DNA of 34,349 nt from NCBI GenBank assembly GCA_002305275.1, contig DBQO01000032.1, forward strand, positions 1 through 34,349, read 5' to 3'. This DNA comes from Bacteroidales bacterium UBA1392. Lineage in GTDB: Bacteria; Bacteroidota; Bacteroidia; Bacteroidales; UBA932. How positions within the stretch are numbered: position 1 is the stretch's first letter; each line of letters starts with the position of its first letter. The position numbers and the translations under genes were made by a program. This document shows, one piece after another, positions 7,432-16,616 of the stretch. A model generated the notes under the pieces. That model did no database searches and had not been told where the DNA came from. It was given only the letters and a program-made list of their open reading frames with translations.

Positions 7432-7755
7432 ATGAACGTTTTGACATTTTTTATTTTGCAGGCAGATGCTGCGGCTCCCAAAGCAGGAGGCAGTTACACA
7501 ATGTTAATTATGCTCGCCCTTATCTTCGTGGTTATGTGGCTCTTCATGATCCGTCCACAGAAGAAAAAACAGAAAGAACTTGACGAGTTTCGCAACAGTC
7601 TTAAGAAGGGCGATAAAGTTATTACCGTGGGAGGCATTTACGGCACGGTAGACGAAGTTAAAGAAACAAAAATCCTCATCGAGGTTGATAAGGATGTAAA
7701 AATCTTCGTTGACAAGGCCTCTCTTGTAAAGGATCCGGCAGATACCAAGCAATAA
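7432..7755 (+). CDS. yajC: preprotein translocase accessory subunit YajC
   Basis: The 107-residue protein has one membrane span (TMLIMLALIFVVMWLFMI) followed directly by RPQKKKQKELDEF, the signature of YajC, and a small soluble domain with KKGDKVITVGGIYGTVDEV. YajC associates with SecDF and SecYEG at the inner membrane. The short N-terminal part before the span (MNVLTFFILQADAAAPKAGG) is typical for the phylum. The next start is 9 bp after its stop. Confidence 0.93.
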   Translation: MNVLTFFILQADAAAPKAGGSYTMLIMLALIFVVMWLFMIRPQKKKQKELDEFRNSLKKGDKVITVGGIYGTVDEVKETKILIEVDKDVKIFVDKASLVKDPADTKQ

Positions 7756-7764
7756 CATACCATT

Positions 7765-8745
7765 ATGTCCGGTAGTGACAAAAAAGATTTTAAAAAGCGG
7801 AAGGGGAGAGTGTGGGTATCTCTGATACTCTCTCTCCTGCTTGCTTTTTTCATCTGGCTTGTCCATAACCTTTCCAATGAATATTCTGCTTTCCTGCGTT
7901 TTCAGGTAAAGGCAGTTACCAATATTACCGGTCATCAGCCGGAAGCGGTAGCCGACGAGATTCTCCTTGTAAGAGGGAGGGCCACCGGTTTCTATATTCT
8001 CCGCAACAACCGTAGCGGGTCGGTACCCCTTATAACACTGGAGGTGCCTCCCGAATTATTTACTCCCGATAAAGAGTTGCCGGACAGATTCTGCCTGACA
8101 GCGAACAATCTGAAGGACAAACTCTCGGCTGCTCTCTCAGGTGAGATTGCAGTGGACTTTATCGAGACAAGTATTCTTACATTTACATTTTCCGGGCAGT
8201 CACATCGTAAGGTCCCGATTAACCCCCTAATTTCCGTCGTTTATAAGAAGCAATACACCAAGGTGGGAGATATTGTCATTTCTCCCGACTCGGTATTGGT
8301 TTACGGTAATACGGAAGATATTGCAAACATCCGCTCTATAAACACACTTCCTGTCAATCTGACCAATGTTGGTAAGTCTATTCAGGGTGTAACTCGCCTT
8401 GAAACCATACGAGACGTCCGTATAGATTGTGAAGAGGTCAGATACTTCATAAGGGTGGATAGATATGTAGAAGTGTCGGGTCAGATGAGTGTTAAGGTCA
8501 ACAACCTCCCCTCCGGATATTCTATAGTCCTGATCCCTTCGAAAGTGAAGTTTACCGCAAGAATACCCTTTACGGCGAAGAATGATAATATATTTGACGA
8601 AATATCGCTCAATATGGACTATAATCTCTTCATAAATCAGAGGAGTTCCAAGGTAATCCCAACTCTGGAAAGGGGTGATGCGGATATATATTCCTACTCG
8701 CTCGATCCACCAATGATTGAGGCTGTAATTACACAGGAAAGATGA
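7765..8745 (+). CDS. YbbR-like domain protein
   Basis: The 326-residue protein has a basic N-terminus (KKDFKKRKGRVW), one membrane anchor (VSLILSLLLAFFIWLVHNL) and extracytoplasmic repeats of the YbbR type, such as YTKVGDIVISPDSVLVYGNTEDIANI and EVSGQMSVKVNNLPSGYSIVLIPSKVKF. In Firmicutes the YbbR protein CdaR regulates the diadenylate cyclase CdaA; no cyclase gene is in this window, so that role is not shown here. It overlaps coaE by 4 bp (ATGA), implying coupled translation. Family call is firm, function unknown. Confidence 0.82.
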   Translation: MSGSDKKDFKKRKGRVWVSLILSLLLAFFIWLVHNLSNEYSAFLRFQVKAVTNITGHQPEAVADEILLVRGRATGFYILRNNRSGSVPLITLEVPPELFTPDKELPDRFCLTANNLKDKLSAALSGEIAVDFIETSILTFTFSGQSHRKVPINPLISVVYKKQYTKVGDIVISPDSVLVYGNTEDIANIRSINTLPVNLTNVGKSIQGVTRLETIRDVRIDCEEVRYFIRVDRYVEVSGQMSVKVNNLPSGYSIVLIPSKVKFTARIPFTAKNDNIFDEISLNMDYNLFINQRSSKVIPTLERGDADIYSYSLDPPMIEAVITQER

Positions 8746-9341
8746 AGGAGAGCAGTGTCATATTGTGTACAGGCGGGATAGGCAGTGGAAAGTCTTACGT
8801 AGTCAAGGTTTTTAACGCCCTCGATATACCCTCGTATGACTCTGATTCCAGGACAAAACTGCTCTATGATAGAGATAGAGCGCTATTGGAAAGCATTAAT
8901 ACCATAGCCGGAGGTGATGTCGTAAAGGATGGCGTGCTTCAGCGTGCCGCTTTTGCCGCAAAAATTTTTTCAGATCCCGAGATGCTTGCAAGAGTGGAAT
9001 CAGTAGTACATCCCGCTGTTGCGGCAGATTTTCTTAAATGGAAAGAGGAGCAACAGAGCGATATCGTACTGATGGAGTCGGCAATTTTACTCGAAAAACC
9101 TTTGCTGCTCCCGCTGATAGATTATGTTCTGGTAGTTCACGCTCCTCTCGAGTGTAGGGTAGAACGTGTTATGGCACGTGACAATGTCTCAAGAGAAAGG
9201 GTATTGCAGCGTATTTCCAATCAATGGAGTGATAGTCGCCGACTCGAAATGGCTGACTACTCCATAGAAACAAATGATCGTGATTCTATTATAGAAAAAG
9301 TAATGGAGATTATAAGAAAAATTAGAGATGGGAAGAGGTAA
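8742..9341 (+). CDS. coaE: dephospho-CoA kinase
   Basis: CoaE phosphorylates dephospho-CoA to coenzyme A, the last step of the pathway. The 199-residue protein has the P-loop GGIGSGKS near residue 12, the DSDSRTKLLYD segment, the VVHPAV motif and VLVVHAPLECRVERVMARDNVSRERVLQRISNQWSDSRRLEMADYSIETND, all standard for the family. It overlaps the YbbR gene by 4 bp and the next gene by 14 bp. CoaD, the preceding enzyme, is encoded on the minus strand at 18122-18604. Confidence 0.93.
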   Translation: MKESSVILCTGGIGSGKSYVVKVFNALDIPSYDSDSRTKLLYDRDRALLESINTIAGGDVVKDGVLQRAAFAAKIFSDPEMLARVESVVHPAVAADFLKWKEEQQSDIVLMESAILLEKPLLLPLIDYVLVVHAPLECRVERVMARDNVSRERVLQRISNQWSDSRRLEMADYSIETNDRDSIIEKVMEIIRKIRDGKR

Positions 9342-10125
9342 GTGGATAGGAGGCTTTCTAGGATGGGTGATTTTTGGCCCCATTGGCGGACTGATCGGCT
9401 TTTTGATTGGTTCCATGGCTGATATGGGCTCAAAATTAATTGAGTCGGATGTCAATAAGGGACGACCATATACGGGAACACATAAGAGTGATAAGAGTTA
9501 TGATCCCCGTACTGCCTCCTCTGTCAAGGATCGCAACATTGGCCAGCGAAACAGTTTCATTGTAAGTCTGCTGGTTCTCTCAACTGCCGTCATCAAGGCC
9601 GACGGCAAATATCTTAAAAGCGAGCTCGACTACGTGAGGGAGTTTATCCGTTCCAATTTTGGAGATAGGGCTGTGCCTGAGGCAATGGAGATCCTCAAGG
9701 GACTTAAGGATAAAGAGATCAATATATATGAAGTAGGAGGTCAAATCCGCCAGTATATGAATTACTCGCAGAGGATGCAGCTTTTTCACTATCTGGTGGC
9801 TCTGGCTCAAAGTGACGGTAATGTTTGTCAGGCAGAAATCGATGTCCTTAGGAGTATAGCATCAGCAATGGGCATCTCTTCAGCGAATGCCAACTCCATC
9901 CTCGCTATGTTTGAAAAGAACATAGATTCCGCCTATACCGTACTCGAGATAGATAAGAATGCTACCGAAGAGGAGATCAAGAGGGCTTACAAACGTCTTG
10001 CGATGAAGCATCACCCCGATAAGGTGGCCACACTTGGTCCGGATATCCAGAAGAGTGCGGAGGAGAAGTTCAAGAAGATCCAGGAGGCATACGAAACTAT
10101 CAAGAAAGAGCGGGGAATTAATTAA
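9328..10125 (+). CDS. TerB-like and C-terminal DnaJ domain protein (DjlA-like)
   Basis: The 265-residue protein has a glycine-rich hydrophobic N-terminus (WIGGFLGWVIFGPIGGLIGFLIGSM), probably a membrane anchor, a helical TerB-like domain (about residues 75-190, with VLSTAVIKADGKYLKSELDYVREFI and LAQSDGNVCQAEIDVL) and a C-terminal J domain that keeps the HPD tripeptide (MKHHPDKV). This order resembles DjlA co-chaperones, which stimulate the ATPase of DnaK. It starts inside the end of coaE (14-bp overlap), so the two are translated from one mRNA. Domain assignment is firm; the client is unknown. Confidence 0.85.
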   Translation: MGRGKWIGGFLGWVIFGPIGGLIGFLIGSMADMGSKLIESDVNKGRPYTGTHKSDKSYDPRTASSVKDRNIGQRNSFIVSLLVLSTAVIKADGKYLKSELDYVREFIRSNFGDRAVPEAMEILKGLKDKEINIYEVGGQIRQYMNYSQRMQLFHYLVALAQSDGNVCQAEIDVLRSIASAMGISSANANSILAMFEKNIDSAYTVLEIDKNATEEEIKRAYKRLAMKHHPDKVATLGPDIQKSAEEKFKKIQEAYETIKKERGIN

Positions 10126-10148
10126 AATCGAATAGTTTTATAAATGAT

Positions 10149-10592
10149 ATGGAAAAGACAGATCTAAAAAAGATTTTATCGGTATCGGGACAGCGCGGAT
10201 TGTTCCTGTATCTTTCACAGGCCAGAAACGGCGTGATAGTAGAGTCATTAGAGACCAAACAGAGGATAACTTTCGGGGAGTCGGCCAAAGTCTCCTCTTT
10301 GGCAGATATTTCGGTATATACCACATCAGAAGATGTTTCTCTAAAAGTGATATTTACCGACATGGCTAAAAAACTCAATAATGGCCCTGCCATGAGTTCC
10401 AAGGAGGATCCCAAAAAGATCAGAGCCTTCTTCAGAGAGGTTCTTCCCGAATATGACGAGGACCGCTTCTATGTTTCACACATGAAGAAGATACTTGAAT
10501 GGTATAATCTGCTCCAGAAGTTTGCCTCCCTCGAATTTTTAGAAGAGGAAGAGGATGAAGAACAGGAAGCAGAAGTGACTACTTCGGAGTAA
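10149..10592 (+). CDS. DUF5606-type conserved protein
   Basis: The 147-residue protein begins with DLKKILSVSGQRGLFLYLSQARNGVIVESLETKQR, which I recognise as DUF5606, a Bacteroidota-specific family of unknown function. The first half looks like a small beta-barrel that could bind RNA or protein. The middle is helical (DPKKIRAFFREVLPEYDEDRFYVSHMKKILEWYNLL), and the last 20 residues are strongly acidic. There is no signal peptide, so it is cytoplasmic. It lies between the TerB/DnaJ gene and rimO with gaps of about 24 bp on each side. Confidence 0.78.
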   Translation: MEKTDLKKILSVSGQRGLFLYLSQARNGVIVESLETKQRITFGESAKVSSLADISVYTTSEDVSLKVIFTDMAKKLNNGPAMSSKEDPKKIRAFFREVLPEYDEDRFYVSHMKKILEWYNLLQKFASLEFLEEEEDEEQEAEVTTSE

Positions 10593-10616
10593 ACTCCTGC
10601 CGAAGAGTCCCAATCA

Positions 10617-11939
10617 ATGAAAAAGCTGCAATTCATTTCACTCGGTTGCTCCAAAAACAGGGTTGACTCGGAGCATCTTATGAAACAACTCTCCGCATCG
10701 GGTTATACCTTGGTGTTGGAGAGCGTTGATCTTGTGTCGGAGCCGGTAGATTGCGTTGTAATTAATACCTGTGGTTTTATAAATGACGCAAAGGTGGAGT
10801 CCATAGAGACCATATTTAAGGTGGTGGATGCTAAGAACAATGGTCTCGCCAATAAGGTATTTGTGTTTGGTTGCCTTTCGCAGCGTTATATGGAGACTCT
10901 GGTGGAGATGATTCCCGAAGTGGATGGATTTTTCGGAGTTTTTGATTTTGAAACTCTCCTCTCGGCTCTTGGAGTAAAATACAACTCAGGATTGTTGCAA
11001 CAAAGGATTTTGACTACACCTTCTCATTACGCATATCTAAAAATATCCGAAGGGTGTGACCGTAGCTGCTCTTATTGTGCAATACCGATGATTCGCGGCC
11101 CCCATATCTCGATACCGGAAGAGGAAGTGCTGATAGAGGCTCGCAATCTGGCACAGATGGGGGTTAAGGAGCTTATAGTGATAGCGCAAGACACTACATA
11201 CTATGGGCTTGATCTCTACCGAAAGCGCACTCTTGCCACTCTCCTCGAGAAATTATCCCTTATTGATGGTATCGAGTGGATCCGTCTCCATTACTCTTAT
11301 CCGGCGGGTTTCCCAGAAGACGTGCTCCGTCTTATGGCAGAAAATCCCAAAATCTGCAAGTATATAGATATCCCGCTCCAGCACTCTTCGGACAAGGTGC
11401 TGAAAATGATGAGGCGCTCCATTGATGGCCGCCAAACCCGCGCCCTGATTGAAAAGATGCGTAAAATGGTGCCCGGAGTGGTTCTGCGTACGACTATGCT
11501 GGTGGGCCACCCCGGCGAGGGTAAGCGTGAATTTGAGGATTTACTCGAATTTGTGAGTGAGAGTCGCTTTGAGCGTCTCGGAGCATTCATCTACTCTGAA
11601 GAGGAGGGAACCTTCGGTGCACAAAACTATAAGGATAGTGTCAGTCGGAAGGTCAAACAGGAGCGTTATGAGCGTCTGATGGAGCTTCAGGCAGGAATCT
11701 CTTTAGAGTACAACAGATCGCGTATCGGCTCGAAAGAAAAGGTGATTGTGGATTCTTTCTCAGATGGAGTCTATGTGGGACGCAGTATGAGCGACTCTCC
11801 GGAGGTGGATGGCGAAATACTCATCGGAGCTTCTAGTGTGGATAAACTTTTTAAAGGAAAAAATCCCGTCGGCAACTTTGTTTCGGTAAATATTTTAAAC
11901 GCTGACGAATATGATTTGGTGGCAGTGTGTAGTATGTAG
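10617..11939 (+). CDS. rimO: ribosomal protein S12 methylthiotransferase RimO
   Basis: RimO is a radical-SAM enzyme that adds a methylthio group to a conserved Asp of ribosomal protein uS12. The 440-residue sequence has the N-terminal MTTase domain with Cys11 (SLGCSKN), Cys52 (NTCGFI) and Cys86 (FGCLSQR). The radical-SAM CX3CX2C is at Cys147/151/154 (GCDRSCSYC), and a C-terminal TRAM domain follows. LHYSYPAGFP and IDIPLQHSSDKVLKMMRR are typical for RimO. The last residues (VAVCSM) and the stop run into a GT-rich low-complexity tract, so the C-terminus may have been slightly altered by that repeat. It is the last gene of the nusB group. Confidence 0.95.
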   Translation: MKKLQFISLGCSKNRVDSEHLMKQLSASGYTLVLESVDLVSEPVDCVVINTCGFINDAKVESIETIFKVVDAKNNGLANKVFVFGCLSQRYMETLVEMIPEVDGFFGVFDFETLLSALGVKYNSGLLQQRILTTPSHYAYLKISEGCDRSCSYCAIPMIRGPHISIPEEEVLIEARNLAQMGVKELIVIAQDTTYYGLDLYRKRTLATLLEKLSLIDGIEWIRLHYSYPAGFPEDVLRLMAENPKICKYIDIPLQHSSDKVLKMMRRSIDGRQTRALIEKMRKMVPGVVLRTTMLVGHPGEGKREFEDLLEFVSESRFERLGAFIYSEEEGTFGAQNYKDSVSRKVKQERYERLMELQAGISLEYNRSRIGSKEKVIVDSFSDGVYVGRSMSDSPEVDGEILIGASSVDKLFKGKNPVGNFVSVNILNADEYDLVAVCSM

Positions 11940-12153
11940 TGTGTAGTTGTGCGGGTGGCGGAGGATAGCCGTTGGCTGTTGGCTCTTGGCTATTAGCCAT
12001 TAGCTGTTGGCTGTTAACTTTTGGCTGTTGGCTATTGGAGATTGTCGTTGACTATTGACTATGTTTTGTTAAAGAATTCCACATTCCGCACCTTGCAACA
12101 CACCTCGAAACACATGCCCCGCACCAAGCACCCCACAACCCGCAACTTAAAAC
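11940..12153. other. low-complexity convergent intergenic junction
   Basis: No gene is seen between the convergent rimO and ubiD-like genes. The first part is G/T-rich on the plus strand and contains a 7-bp repeat. From about 12062 the sequence switches to A/C-rich (for example CAAGCACCCCACAACCCGC), which is G/T-rich on the minus strand. Each gene is thus followed by a G/U-rich transcript tail. Confidence 0.7.
11971..12061. repeat. 7-bp tandem repeat, consensus GTTGGCT
   Basis: Nine successive heptamers at 11971-12033 read GTTGGCT, GTTGGCT, CTTGGCT, ATTAGCC, ATTAGCT, GTTGGCT, GTTAACT, TTTGGCT and GTTGGCT. Four weaker units continue to 12061 and end with two copies of TTGACTA. The phase is kept across the whole tract. 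Confidence 0.85.
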
Positions 12154-13779
12154 TCAAAACTCCGAACTAATCAATGCCCATTTGGCATCCACAGCTGTTT
12201 TTGTCTCATCGGAGGAGGTAACGATATCAGGCCATTCGCGGTCAAATCCTTTCATTCCCTTTTTGGAGGTGGCATCCAGATGAAGGACTCCCTTTTTGAT
12301 GGAAGAGTCGCGCTCCGCATCACAGTTGGCTCCGAGCAGCCACAATTTACGATACTCACTACTTTGCTCCTCCTCTTTATCAAAGGTTACCTTTATTATC
12401 TGACCTATTTCAACGGGTTCTTTACGACTATATTCCTTGGCAGTCGCGTCAATGCATAGTTTTCCACCAAATCCCAGTCTTGGCCCGCTATGGTCGAGTA
12501 TATCCAATGGCCCTTTGCTCACCAGAGTATCGGTTTCGGGAAAATAATGCTTGCCTATAGACTCCTTGAGTGCATTGTGGTCCCGGATATCTATATCGTC
12601 ATCCACTACAATCAGGAATTTATTGAACATCATCTGTCCGGCTCCCCACAACGCATTGGCTACCTTAAAGGCCTGACCATCGTAACTCTTGTTTATTTTT
12701 ACAACAGCAAAATTGTGCCCTACACCCTCCTCAGGCAGGTAGAGATCTTCTATTTCGGGAGAAATCACAAATTTGATGGGAGCCAAAAATATCTTTTCGG
12801 TGGCCATGGCCATATATTTATCCTCCTGGGGAGGTACCCCTACAACTGTGGCGGGATAGATAGCATCCTTGCGGTGAGAAATGCAGGTAACGTGGAATTG
12901 CGGATAATAATCCGCAAGCGAATAGAACCCTGTGTGGTCGCCGAAAGGTCCCTCAATAACCAGTGGTTCGCTTTTCTGCACATATCCCTCAATCACAAAA
13001 TCGCAATCAGCAGGTACCTTGAGCTTCTGGGTAAAACACTCCACCAATTCTACAGGTTTATCCCGTAGGAATCCGGCAAGCAGATATTCGTCAATCCCAT
13101 CAGGAAGGGGAGCAGTAGCGCAATAGGTATAGATTGGATCTCCTCCAAGACAAACAGCCACAGGGAGCCTGTGACCGGACTCCAGAAAATGTTTTGCCCC
13201 GGTTTTGTGTTTGTGCCAGTGCATTCCGGTGGTGTTGTCATTAAATACCTGCATTCTGTACATACCTACATTGCGCTGTCCGGTAACCGGGCTGACGGTG
13301 TGCACGAGTGGAAGTGTGATAAACCTGCCTCCATCTTGCGGCCAGCATTTCAATATGGGAAGGTCGCTAAGCCTTGCATTGTACTTGACCACCTCCTGGC
13401 AGGGGGCTGATCCTCTGTGGTTGACGGGAAGCCATCGGGAGGCCTCTTTTAGTAGGGGAAGCATCTTGAGTTTATCCATCAGAGTACTCTTCTCTTTTAG
13501 TACCCGGTGGATTATATATTCAAATCTTTGCTCTATCTCTTCAAATGAAGCAGCTCCGAGAGTGTAGAGCATCCGCTTCTCCGAACCCATCATATTGGTC
13601 AGAACAGGATATCTGGTGCCTGTATTGTCAAAGAGTAGAGCCTTACCGCCACCCGGCATTTTGCTGACGCGGTCTGTCACTTCAGCAATCTCCAAAACGG
13701 GATCCACAAATTCCTTGATGCGGATAAGTTCCCCTTCAGATTCCAGAAACTTTACATAATCAGAGAGACTGCCGAACAT
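12154..13779 (-). CDS. UbiD-family prenylated-FMN-dependent decarboxylase
   Basis: This 541-residue protein belongs to the UbiD family, which decarboxylates aromatic or unsaturated acids using prenylated FMN; some members act in ubiquinone or menaquinone synthesis. The catalytic triad seems complete: Arg175 in GMYRMQVF, and Glu276 with Asp281 in EGPFGDHTGFY. Other family segments are HWHKHKTGAKHF and VVGVPPQEDKYMAMATEKIFLAPIK. No UbiX-type flavin prenyltransferase is in the window. It follows the FAD/Fe-S oxidase gene by 11 bp, so they are probably co-transcribed. The last codons (SSEF) coincide with a run of AC-rich low-complexity DNA, so the C-terminus may be variable. The substrate cannot be told from sequence. 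Confidence 0.85.
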   Translation of the reverse strand: MFGSLSDYVKFLESEGELIRIKEFVDPVLEIAEVTDRVSKMPGGGKALLFDNTGTRYPVLTNMMGSEKRMLYTLGAASFEEIEQRFEYIIHRVLKEKSTLMDKLKMLPLLKEASRWLPVNHRGSAPCQEVVKYNARLSDLPILKCWPQDGGRFITLPLVHTVSPVTGQRNVGMYRMQVFNDNTTGMHWHKHKTGAKHFLESGHRLPVAVCLGGDPIYTYCATAPLPDGIDEYLLAGFLRDKPVELVECFTQKLKVPADCDFVIEGYVQKSEPLVIEGPFGDHTGFYSLADYYPQFHVTCISHRKDAIYPATVVGVPPQEDKYMAMATEKIFLAPIKFVISPEIEDLYLPEEGVGHNFAVVKINKSYDGQAFKVANALWGAGQMMFNKFLIVVDDDIDIRDHNALKESIGKHYFPETDTLVSKGPLDILDHSGPRLGFGGKLCIDATAKEYSRKEPVEIGQIIKVTFDKEEEQSSEYRKLWLLGANCDAERDSSIKKGVLHLDATSKKGMKGFDREWPDIVTSSDETKTAVDAKWALISSEF

Positions 13780-13790
13780 ATTCTTATATT

Positions 13791-16616
13791 TTATTTACTT
13801 GTATCTATACCTGCAGCTTGTGCCGCAAGATAAATAATTGATTTGAATTCTATGCCACTATGACGCGAAAGACCTATTTCACAAGTGCGGCTGGTAGCGT
13901 AGCCGTGACTGCAACCTTCACTCTGTTTTTCCAGGTCTCGCAATCCGTGCTGATTGAGTTCAGGGAAGAAAAATCCTCTGTCACCTGCAAAACCACAGCA
14001 ATTGGAGTCCACAATCACCACCTCACGGGCACATCTTCGGGCCACATTCTCCAGATTGGACTCCACTTCCATCTGCTTTGCTGAGCATACTGCAAAAATC
14101 GCTACCTTTTCATCGACTGGTTTCAGTTTGAGACGGTCAAGCAGATATTTGTCTATAAATTCTGCCGGCTCATATAGTTTAAGCTCACCCTCCATATTTG
14201 TGCGCATAGTATAGAGGCAGGGACTCATGTCACACAAAACGGGATATTTCCCATTTTCGGAGGCTTTAATAAGAGCAGCCTTAAGCTCGTCTGAGGCCTT
14301 TTTACCTGCTTCTACATAACCCTTACTTGAGAAGAGCATTCCGCAGCAAAGGTTGTTCATGTTTTCGGGATATATAATCTGGTATCCTGCAGCGGTGAGC
14401 AGAGCTTCAGTCATGCGGGTAATCTCTTTCTCCTTACTATAACTCTGCGATGTACCCATGCTTCTGGTAATACATGAGGGGAAATAGACCACTTTGAGCT
14501 CCTTTTCGGGGAAAGTTCTCCTTTTAATCTTACTTGCACCTGTAGGCATATGTTCATTCCACAACGGAATCAATTTGAAGGTGATGGCTCTGACTCCCCT
14601 TGCAAGAGCTCCAAAGAGCTTTTTGCCAAATATAAGTCGTATACCATGGAGCAACTTCAGTCCGCCACGCAAAAGTGAGGTAAGCTTATCCATATTTCCT
14701 GCAAGCATAACCGCTCTTTTTTCTCCTTTGGGTGAATGGGTTTCGTGTCTTATCTCCTTTATGAGTTTACCGGTGTCGGCTTTTACAGGACAATTAAGGT
14801 GGCAAAGAGAGTCTGTAGCGCAGGTCTGTTCTCCTGAATAACGGAAGAGTTTCTGCATTTCAGCTGCACGGTGGGGTTCTTCTCCCGTTCTCTTGAGATG
14901 TTCCATTTCACGGAAGACGGCAACCCTCTGGCGTGGCGAGAGTGTCAATCCTTCTGAGACACAGTGGCCTTCGCAGAAACCACACTCCATGCATTTGTCT
15001 ACCACCTCTCGTGTCGTTGGAATGGGCTTGAGATTGCTGATATGGGCCTTAGGATCGGAATCTATGATGACTCCGGGATTTAGAATGCCTTTGGGGTCAA
15101 AGATCTCCTTGACCTCTTTCATCAGACTATAAGCTTCTTGTCCCCATTCCTTTTCCATAAAGGGAGCCATATTGCGTCCTGTACCATGTTCGGCCTTGAG
15201 TGATCCGTCATATTGTGATACTACCATGTCGGTAATATCGTTCATAAAGATGCGATATTTTTCTACCTCTTCATCCTTTGAAAAATTTTGATTGAATACG
15301 AAGTGGAGATTGCCATCCATGGCATGGCCAAATATTACGGCGTCGGCATAGCCATTACGCTCAAAAATCTCTCTAAGTTTGACCGTAGCCTCGGCTAGTT
15401 TTTCTATAGGGAAACAAATATCCTCTATAATGGGAGTGGTACCCGATTTTCTCAATCCTGCCACTGTCGGGAAGAGCTCTTTGCGGATTTTCCAAAGCAT
15501 TGCCTGTTCTTTGGCATCGGTGGTAAATGTGTAGGGAAGCTCTGTTGGAAGATGACTTATGGAAGCTCTCAGCGACTCCACATTGGCCTTGAGTTCCTCA
15601 GCAGATGCTCCTCTGGCCTCAATCAACAGCACGCAACTCTCTTCTCCTATCGTCTTGAGGTATTCCGGGATTCCGGGTGTTTGGTCTGCAGAACGCACAC
15701 CGGTTCTGTCTATGAGTTCAACCGCCGTTGCCTTCTTTTCCTTGAGAATATGTGCGGCAGTACAGGCGTCCTTGATGGAGGTGAATACCACCATGGCAAG
15801 GGCCTTGTGCGGATGTTCGATGACAGTATTGTAGGTTATGGAGGAGATAAAGGCCAAAGTGCCTTCCGATCCAATTATAAGATGCTTGAGGATATCGATT
15901 CCTTCGCTGTAATCCGTAAATGCGTTTAGCGAGTATCCGTTGGTATTCTTTATCTTGTATTTCCTGATAATGCGCTCTTTGAGCTCGGTATTGGACCTTA
16001 TATCCGAGGAGATCCTTTCCAGAGAGCTAAGCAGCTCCTTATGACTCTCTTTAAAACTTCTTACGGATGCTTCATCGGCCGTATCGAGGAGAGTACCGTC
16101 GGGAAGTATGATACGGATATCGGCTACGGTCTTATAAGAGTTGTCTGCAACGCCACAGCACATTCCACTGGCATTGTTAGCTGCTATTCCGCCTATCATT
16201 GCAGCATCTATGGAGGCGGGATCAGGACCTATTTTACGTCCGTAAGGAGCAAGGTAGCGGTTGGCGGCAGCTCCTCTGATACCGGGTTGGAGGCATATTT
16301 TAAGTCCGTGGTCCAGTATCTTATGCTCTTTCCATCCGTGAGTTGCCAAGACGAGAATCGAGTCGCTGATAGCCTGTCCTGAGAGAGAGGTGCCTGCGGC
16401 CCTGAATGTCACAGGAAGTCTCATATTGTAAGCTGTGGTGAGTATAGCGACTATTTCTTCTTCGCTATGTGCCTTTATTACCAGTTTTGGAATGAGTCTG
16501 TAGAATGAGGCATCCGTGCCGAATGCCAGGGTGTTGAGGGGATCGTGGTGCATCCTCTGCACGGGAATGATACCCTCGAGTTTGTCATAGAACTCTTTGT
16601 ACTTGCCTGATATCAT
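13791..16616 (-). CDS. FAD-linked oxidase fused to Fe-S and CCG domains (D-2-hydroxyacid dehydrogenase type)
   Basis: The 941-residue protein joins three parts. The N-terminal FAD-binding domain contains PVTFRAAGTSLSGQA and NNASGMCCG, and the FAD oxidase C-terminal domain has AVIFGHAMDGNLHFVFNQNF and HGTGRNMAPF. From about residue 535 there is a ferredoxin-like segment with CMECGFCEGHC and CATDSLCHLNCP. The last third has two CCG heterodisulfide-reductase-like motifs (NNLCCGMLFSSKG and SNCCGFAGDRG). This layout is that of YdiJ/D-lactate or D-2-hydroxyglutarate dehydrogenases passing electrons to the respiratory chain; the exact substrate is uncertain. It overlaps the upstream thioredoxin-like gene by 4 bp, indicating translational coupling. 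Confidence 0.88.
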   Translation of the reverse strand: MISGKYKEFYDKLEGIIPVQRMHHDPLNTLAFGTDASFYRLIPKLVIKAHSEEEIVAILTTAYNMRLPVTFRAAGTSLSGQAISDSILVLATHGWKEHKILDHGLKICLQPGIRGAAANRYLAPYGRKIGPDPASIDAAMIGGIAANNASGMCCGVADNSYKTVADIRIILPDGTLLDTADEASVRSFKESHKELLSSLERISSDIRSNTELKERIIRKYKIKNTNGYSLNAFTDYSEGIDILKHLIIGSEGTLAFISSITYNTVIEHPHKALAMVVFTSIKDACTAAHILKEKKATAVELIDRTGVRSADQTPGIPEYLKTIGEESCVLLIEARGASAEELKANVESLRASISHLPTELPYTFTTDAKEQAMLWKIRKELFPTVAGLRKSGTTPIIEDICFPIEKLAEATVKLREIFERNGYADAVIFGHAMDGNLHFVFNQNFSKDEEVEKYRIFMNDITDMVVSQYDGSLKAEHGTGRNMAPFMEKEWGQEAYSLMKEVKEIFDPKGILNPGVIIDSDPKAHISNLKPIPTTREVVDKCMECGFCEGHCVSEGLTLSPRQRVAVFREMEHLKRTGEEPHRAAEMQKLFRYSGEQTCATDSLCHLNCPVKADTGKLIKEIRHETHSPKGEKRAVMLAGNMDKLTSLLRGGLKLLHGIRLIFGKKLFGALARGVRAITFKLIPLWNEHMPTGASKIKRRTFPEKELKVVYFPSCITRSMGTSQSYSKEKEITRMTEALLTAAGYQIIYPENMNNLCCGMLFSSKGYVEAGKKASDELKAALIKASENGKYPVLCDMSPCLYTMRTNMEGELKLYEPAEFIDKYLLDRLKLKPVDEKVAIFAVCSAKQMEVESNLENVARRCAREVVIVDSNCCGFAGDRGFFFPELNQHGLRDLEKQSEGCSHGYATSRTCEIGLSRHSGIEFKSIIYLAAQAAGIDTSK

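Noticed and set aside
11971..12061. CRISPR array
   Set aside because: The unit is 7 bp with no spacers and no cas genes are present.
12490..13068. 192-codon frame antisense to the UbiD-family gene
   Set aside because: The UbiD frame shows catalytic residues and full length; the antisense frame shows no family pattern.
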